A stretch of 8,824 nucleotides of DNA from Akkermansia muciniphila. Its GTDB lineage: Bacteria > Verrucomicrobiota > Verrucomicrobiia > Verrucomicrobiales > Akkermansiaceae. Both the position numbers and the translations under genes were made by a program. The stretch is from NCBI GenBank assembly GCA_943324575.2, contig CALPMD020000033.1:1-8824 (forward strand), written 5' to 3'. Position 1 is the stretch's first letter, and the number at the start of each line of letters is the position of its first letter. The notes beneath the pieces are model-generated. The model was given only the letters and a program-made list of their open reading frames with translations. It did no database searches and was not told the DNA's origin. Of the stretch, positions 5,404-8,824 are shown piece after piece.

Positions 5404-6603
5404 ATGACGCCGTTTTTAAGGAAAATCCTGGGGATGAATTGGATGCTCATGCTGGTGATGTACGGGCTGCTGGTGTTTGGCGTTTTCATGATCGAGACCG
5501 CCTCCCGCCATGTGTCGATGACCGGCTTGAACCTGAGTCAATATGGCAGTGCCGGGGTTTACTTTGCATCGAAGCAGAAGATGTTCATCCTGATCGGCAG
5601 CGTGGTGTATTTTTTCGCGGCGTTGATGGATTACCGCTGGATTCGCTGGCTAGGGCTGCCAATTTATGTGGTCAGTTTGGGCTTGATGATACTGGCGATG
5701 CAGCAGAACGATGCGGTGTACCAATTGAGACTGGGTGGTATTTCCTTTCAGCCGGCGCAGCTTGGTATTACCTCGGGGATTTTGCTCATTTCTTGGTTGG
5801 TCCAGGACTTGCCGAAGATTCACCGCTGGTTCGCCGCGCCGATGGTGCGCATCGCCACGATCGGCATTCTCGCAGCGATTCCGTTTTTGATGGTGATGAA
5901 GATGGGTGACATGGGCTCGGCATTGGTCTGGATCCCAGTGTCGATCGTGGCACTCTTGATCGGTGGCACACCGTTTCGGCACCTCACATTCATAGGGTTG
6001 ATCGGTGCCGGTACCATTCCTCTGTTGTATTTTGTAGCCTTGCCATTGGTTTCCAAGCGGGGGCCGGAGCGGATCGACATTTGGCTGCGCATGATGAACG
6101 GCCAAGAGGTGGATATCAGTGGCAATGCCTGGGCGCCGCACAATGTATCGATGGCGATCGGCAAGGCGGGCTGGAAGGGGGTGGGCTACAACGCGACGGT
6201 GGAGCAGGGGTCGCTTAATGCCAAGGGTTTCATTCCGCTGGAGACGGCGCACAATGACTACATCTTCGCAGTGATCGGCGAGGAATTGGGCTTTCGCGGC
6301 AGTTTGTTGCTGCTGACGGCATTTTCCTTGCTGTTGATCCAAGGGCTTTTTATTGCGTTTTACAGTCGGGATGTGACAGGGAGAATGTTGGTGTGTTTGA
6401 CTGTTGCAGCGTTTTTCGCGCACATTTTCGAGAGTATCGGCATGTGTGTGTTGATCATGCCGATCACTGGGATTCCGTTGCCGCTTGTCAGTTACTCCGG
6501 GACTTTTGTGGTCATTTGCATGTTCCTTCTGGGTCTGGTGCAGAGTGTTTGGATTCACCGGCATGAGAAGCCGGGGCTATCGTTGAAAGCGGCGGAGGCA
6601 TAA
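5404..6603 (+). CDS. rodA: RodA-type SEDS peptidoglycan glycosyltransferase
   Basis: Polytopic inner-membrane SEDS protein, 399 residues with about ten hydrophobic segments. RodA polymerises lipid II into glycan strands for side-wall growth with a class B PBP and the MreB complex. Seen: FASKQKMFILIGSVVYFFAAL (second TM), GDMGSALV (168-175, matching PDLGTALV with its Asp), the extracellular loop AWAPHNVSMAIGKAGWKGVGY, then LETAHNDYIFAVIGEELGF (279-297), whose Asp at 285 matches the essential Asp of the family, and GMCVLIMPITGIPLPLVSYSG (346-366). Odd: the near-invariant QPSE..K motif reads QPAQLGIT (116-123), so Glu and Lys are lost, and the GGSS after VSY is SGTF. RodA fits better than FtsW by the NDYIFAVIGEE region and shape, but no mreBCD or PBP2 gene adjoins to confirm. 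ATG 5404 is followed by a short cytoplasmic tail; M11 is an alternative start. Confidence 0.82.
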   Translation: MTPFLRKILGMNWMLMLVMYGLLVFGVFMIETASRHVSMTGLNLSQYGSAGVYFASKQKMFILIGSVVYFFAALMDYRWIRWLGLPIYVVSLGLMILAMQQNDAVYQLRLGGISFQPAQLGITSGILLISWLVQDLPKIHRWFAAPMVRIATIGILAAIPFLMVMKMGDMGSALVWIPVSIVALLIGGTPFRHLTFIGLIGAGTIPLLYFVALPLVSKRGPERIDIWLRMMNGQEVDISGNAWAPHNVSMAIGKAGWKGVGYNATVEQGSLNAKGFIPLETAHNDYIFAVIGEELGFRGSLLLLTAFSLLLIQGLFIAFYSRDVTGRMLVCLTVAAFFAHIFESIGMCVLIMPITGIPLPLVSYSGTFVVICMFLLGLVQSVWIHRHEKPGLSLKAAEA

Positions 6604-6640
6604 GGCCACCGGACTTTGCATTGCCCGCGGGCTGCAACGC

Positions 6641-7408
6641 GTGTATGTTGCGAATCTGGTGAATCGGATTTTTAACGAGTACTTGGCACTGGACTGGCCG
6701 TCCTTGCTATTGGCGGGAATCACGCCGGAGGTGTTGTTGCGCTTGGGCTTAGCCGCGCTAGCAGGAGGCTTGCTGGGCATTGAGCGGGAGCGGCGAGGCC
6801 GGGCTGCCGGACTGCGGACGACCTTATTGGTTTGCCTGGCGGCCTGCATGGCGATGATTCTATCGGATTCATTTTACCAGCAGAGTCTGGCGCGTTACCC
6901 GACGGGTGGGGGATCGCATCCAGATCCGGCCCGGTTGGCGGCAGGCGTCCTGTCGGGCATGGGCTTTCTGGGAGCGGGGGTCATCATTCGCGAGGGCAAT
7001 CACATCGTACGCGGGGTAACCACGGCGGCCGCGATTTGGTTTGTCACCATCATCGGGCTGGCCTTTGGTGCCGGCGCGATTGGTGTCGGGATTGTCGCGA
7101 CCCTGCTTTCATTGTTGATACTTGCAGTGATTCCGGCGCTGGAATCGATGATCCAACACGATCAGTACTCGGACTTGACCGTTTGGCACTTGCCGTCGGA
7201 GTGCCCGCTGGAAAAAGTGATCGAGGTCTTGAAGCCCCTAAAGGTAATCGTCACGGGAACTGACCTCGTCGAGGAGTTGAATGACCGTGCTTGCCGCAGC
7301 ACATTCCACCTGATTTATAAGCGACGCGGGATGGCGGATCTCGCTGGATCCATCGCGGGCGCGGTTCGACAACTTCCGGGAGTGAGTCGGATTTCGTTCC
7401 AGAGTTGA
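6641..7408 (+). CDS. MgtC/SapB-family membrane protein with C-terminal ACT-like domain
   Basis: Inner-membrane protein of 255 residues. Residues about 30-165 are the MgtC/SapB domain: LRLGLAALAGGLLGIERERRGRAAGLRTTLLVCLAACMAMI carries the signature GLLGIERE and GLRT; RLAAGVLSGMGFLGAGVIIREGN (98-120) and VRGVTTAAAIWFVTIIGLAFGAG (123-145) are the other hallmarks. A final helix (about 148-167) leads to a cytoplasmic tail (175-255) with the strand-helix pattern of the ACT-like domain seen in MgtC relatives. Salmonella MgtC inhibits the F1Fo ATP synthase and is needed at low Mg2+; most homologues are uncharacterised. The start is GTG at 6641, 37 nt after rodA, the only usual start codon in frame between the rodA stop and the first helix region; GTG at 6659 is possible. 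Likely co-transcribed with rodA. It converges on rbfA with a 7-nt gap, leaving no room for a terminator. Confidence 0.88.
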   Translation: MYVANLVNRIFNEYLALDWPSLLLAGITPEVLLRLGLAALAGGLLGIERERRGRAAGLRTTLLVCLAACMAMILSDSFYQQSLARYPTGGGSHPDPARLAAGVLSGMGFLGAGVIIREGNHIVRGVTTAAAIWFVTIIGLAFGAGAIGVGIVATLLSLLILAVIPALESMIQHDQYSDLTVWHLPSECPLEKVIEVLKPLKVIVTGTDLVEELNDRACRSTFHLIYKRRGMADLAGSIAGAVRQLPGVSRISFQS

Positions 7409-7415
7409 GGGGGGC

Positions 7416-7772
7416 TTAGGCGTCCTCTTCCGGCGCCTTGGGCAGCTTGTCGACTTCTTCGAGAAGGTTGACGATTTCCACGCCGCGGAGGGCTGAGGCA
7501 TCGTGAGCAAAGCGCAGAACTGGAGTGGATTTCAGTACCACACGCTTCATCACTTTCGATTGGATGGCCCCGTGGTCTTTGTTCAACTTCGTCAAAACCG
7601 AATTCGCCTCGCCGCCCAGCACGCTGATCCAGACCTTGGCCTCCTTCAGATCCTGCGTCACCTCGACATCGCTGACGGTCACGAGTCGGTTGTGCCATTC
7701 ATAATCTTTCTGAATGACTTGGCCGATTTCACGGCGGAGGAGCTCATTGACTCGATCAAGGCGGCGGGACAT
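7416..7772 (-). CDS. rbfA: Ribosome-binding factor A
   Basis: A 118-residue KH-fold protein that binds the 30S subunit and helps mature the 5' end of 16S rRNA, best known for cold adaptation. Family features: the N-terminal RRLDRVNELLRREIGQVIQK helix, VTVSDVEVTQDLKEAKVWIS (strand with DL..A.V.V), the helix LTKLNKDHGAIQSKVMKRVVLKSTPVL and the RFAHDASALRGVEIVNLLEEV end matching P.L.F..D.S...G..I..LL. The short acidic tail (PEEDA) is variable in the family. It follows infB on the same strand after 91 nt, the conserved infB-rbfA order; truB, often next, is absent because the MgtC-like gene converges immediately. ATG 7772 gives the natural N terminus; the upstream TCTTTCCCAT has no Shine-Dalgarno. 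Confidence 0.95.
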   Translation of the reverse strand: MSRRLDRVNELLRREIGQVIQKDYEWHNRLVTVSDVEVTQDLKEAKVWISVLGGEANSVLTKLNKDHGAIQSKVMKRVVLKSTPVLRFAHDASALRGVEIVNLLEEVDKLPKAPEEDA

Positions 7773-7863
7773 ATGGGAAAGATTCTAAATCTAGGAAAAA
7801 CTACCGGCACGAGTTGGGTGATTCCAAATCGTCATGGGCGACTTTAATTCGACAGCGCGGCGG

Positions 7864-8824
7864 TTAGAGCGTTTGCGCGTATTTCTCTAGCTTGTAGCAC
7901 TCAATGATGTCGCCTTCCTGGTACTCATTGAATTCGCCGAGGCGGATGCCGCATTCGAAGTTGGTACGGACCTCCTCGACTTCGTCCTTGAAGCGACGGA
8001 GCGTGGACATACGACCGTCGAAAACGGGGATGCCACCGCGAATGACGCGGGCATGAGCCTTGCGGTGAATGCGACCATCGGTGACAAACGATCCCGCGAC
8101 TCGACCACGGTTGAGTTTGAAGATCTGTCGAACTTCGGCGTGGCCAATGACGGTCTCGCGGGTGAGTGGCTCAAGCAAGCCGAGCATCGCCTCGCGGACC
8201 TGGTCGATGAGTTCGTAAACGACTGAGTAGAGTTTGACTTCGACTCCGGCCGCCTTGGCAGACTTTACGGCTTTAGCCTCAACCTTGACGTTGAAGCCAA
8301 GGATGGTCGCGTCTGTCGATGCGGCGTAGGAAATGTCAGATTCGGTGATCGGTCCGGCGGCAGCTGTGATAAAGGTGGACTCGACTTTGTCGGACTCGAT
8401 GGCGAGCACGGCCTTTTTAATGGCCTCCACGGAACCTTGGACGTCGCACTTGAGGATTAGCTTCAACTGGGCCTTGCCACCGCCGTCACGGACCATCGAA
8501 TAGAGGTCCTGCATGCGGTTGCGATGCTGTGGCTTGAGGCGGGCGAGGCGCTGGGTCTCTTGGCGCTCGGTGGCCAGAGATTTTGCTTCGCGTTCGGTTT
8601 TCATCTCGGTGAGATGATCGCCGACGTTTGGCAACTCTTCGAAGCCGATGACTTCCACCGGCATGCCGGGGTGGGCGGATTTAACAGCCACGCCGCGATC
8701 GTTGATTAGCGAGCGGACCTTGCCCGAATAAGGACCGCAGATGAACGCTGTGCCGACCTTGAGGGTCCCGGATTCGACAATGACAGTCGCCGTCGTGCCG
8801 CGACCTGGCACCACGCGGGCCTCG
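7864..8824 (-). CDS. infB: Translation initiation factor IF-2, C-terminal part (5' end outside window)
   Basis: IF-2 is the GTPase that places initiator fMet-tRNA on the 30S subunit and promotes subunit joining. The 319 codons seen run from the window edge (reading EARVVPGRGTTATVIVESG) to the stop. They hold most of domain II (GTLKVGTAFICGPYSGKVRSLINDRG ... PVEVIGFEELPNVGD), the long linker helix (TEREAKSLATERQETQRLARL), domain III (LKLILKCDVQGSVEAIKKAV ... ITESDISYAASTDATILGFNV) and the C-terminal fMet-tRNA-binding domain (GHAEVRQIFKLNRGRVAGSFVTDG ... STLRRFKDEVEEVRTNFECGIRLGEFNEYQEGDIIECY). The G domain and N-terminal region lie beyond position 8824. The frame stays open to the edge, so the GTG at 8814 is not taken as a start. 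nusA is expected further upstream on the minus strand. Confidence 0.96.
   Translation of the reverse strand, partial: EARVVPGRGTTATVIVESGTLKVGTAFICGPYSGKVRSLINDRGVAVKSAHPGMPVEVIGFEELPNVGDHLTEMKTEREAKSLATERQETQRLARLKPQHRNRMQDLYSMVRDGGGKAQLKLILKCDVQGSVEAIKKAVLAIESDKVESTFITAAAGPITESDISYAASTDATILGFNVKVEAKAVKSAKAAGVEVKLYSVVYELIDQVREAMLGLLEPLTRETVIGHAEVRQIFKLNRGRVAGSFVTDGRIHRKAHARVIRGGIPVFDGRMSTLRRFKDEVEEVRTNFECGIRLGEFNEYQEGDIIECYKLEKYAQTL

Noticed and set aside
5650..6564. 304-codon minus-strand open frame opposite rodA
   Set aside because: Composition is His/Gln/Arg-rich with no hydrophobic or domain pattern, as expected from the complement of membrane-protein codons.
1..8824. Search for mobile elements, CRISPR arrays, tRNA/rRNA genes and defence genes
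   Set aside because: No transposase, integrase, terminal repeats, regularly spaced repeats or RNA-gene sequence was recognisable; gene content is core-like.

Overview
The window is ordinary bacterial chromosome of moderately high GC, densely coded on both strands, with no RNA gene, insertion sequence, CRISPR array or phage gene. The gene set (a PFK with a GRHAGWIAL motif, RodA, MgtC/SapB, a secreted PQQ-type sugar dehydrogenase, a Met-rich secreted protein and the infB-rbfA translation pair), together with a lack of Shine-Dalgarno sequences at the starts, would fit a Verrucomicrobiota-like Gram-negative heterotroph. That taxonomic reading is an inference of low to moderate confidence.

Layout. 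Positions 1-569 hold the C-terminal half of a 6-phosphofructokinase gene, followed on the same strand by an Lrp/AsnC regulator (616-1101). This meets, tail to tail, a DUF2383 ferritin-like gene (1115-1558, minus). Next on the minus strand is a CNNM/CorC-type membrane protein with two CBS domains (coding 1705-3000), cut by one in-frame TAA at 2005-2007 that is directly followed by an ATG. A 339-nt divergent spacer holding several inverted repeats separates it from a small secreted methionine-rich protein (3340-3783, plus). A nested palindrome (3799-3885) lies between that gene and a converging PQQ-type sugar dehydrogenase gene (3992-5167, minus). A 236-nt divergent spacer leads to rodA (5404-6603) and an MgtC/SapB-family gene (6641-7408), both plus. 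The right end is the minus-strand pair infB (partial) and rbfA, part of the widespread nusA-infB-rbfA arrangement, converging on the MgtC gene with a 7-nt gap.

How the genes relate. The window combines central carbon metabolism (pfkA), periplasmic sugar oxidation, cell-wall elongation (rodA), ion or envelope homeostasis (CNNM, MgtC-like, possibly the Met-rich protein) and translation/ribosome maturation (infB, rbfA). Apart from infB-rbfA and the close rodA-MgtC pair, nothing shows that they form one pathway. The observations most worth checking are the nonsense codon in the CNNM gene, the Met-rich secreted protein, the unusual RodA motif and the nested palindrome. I see no convincing new multi-gene system here.
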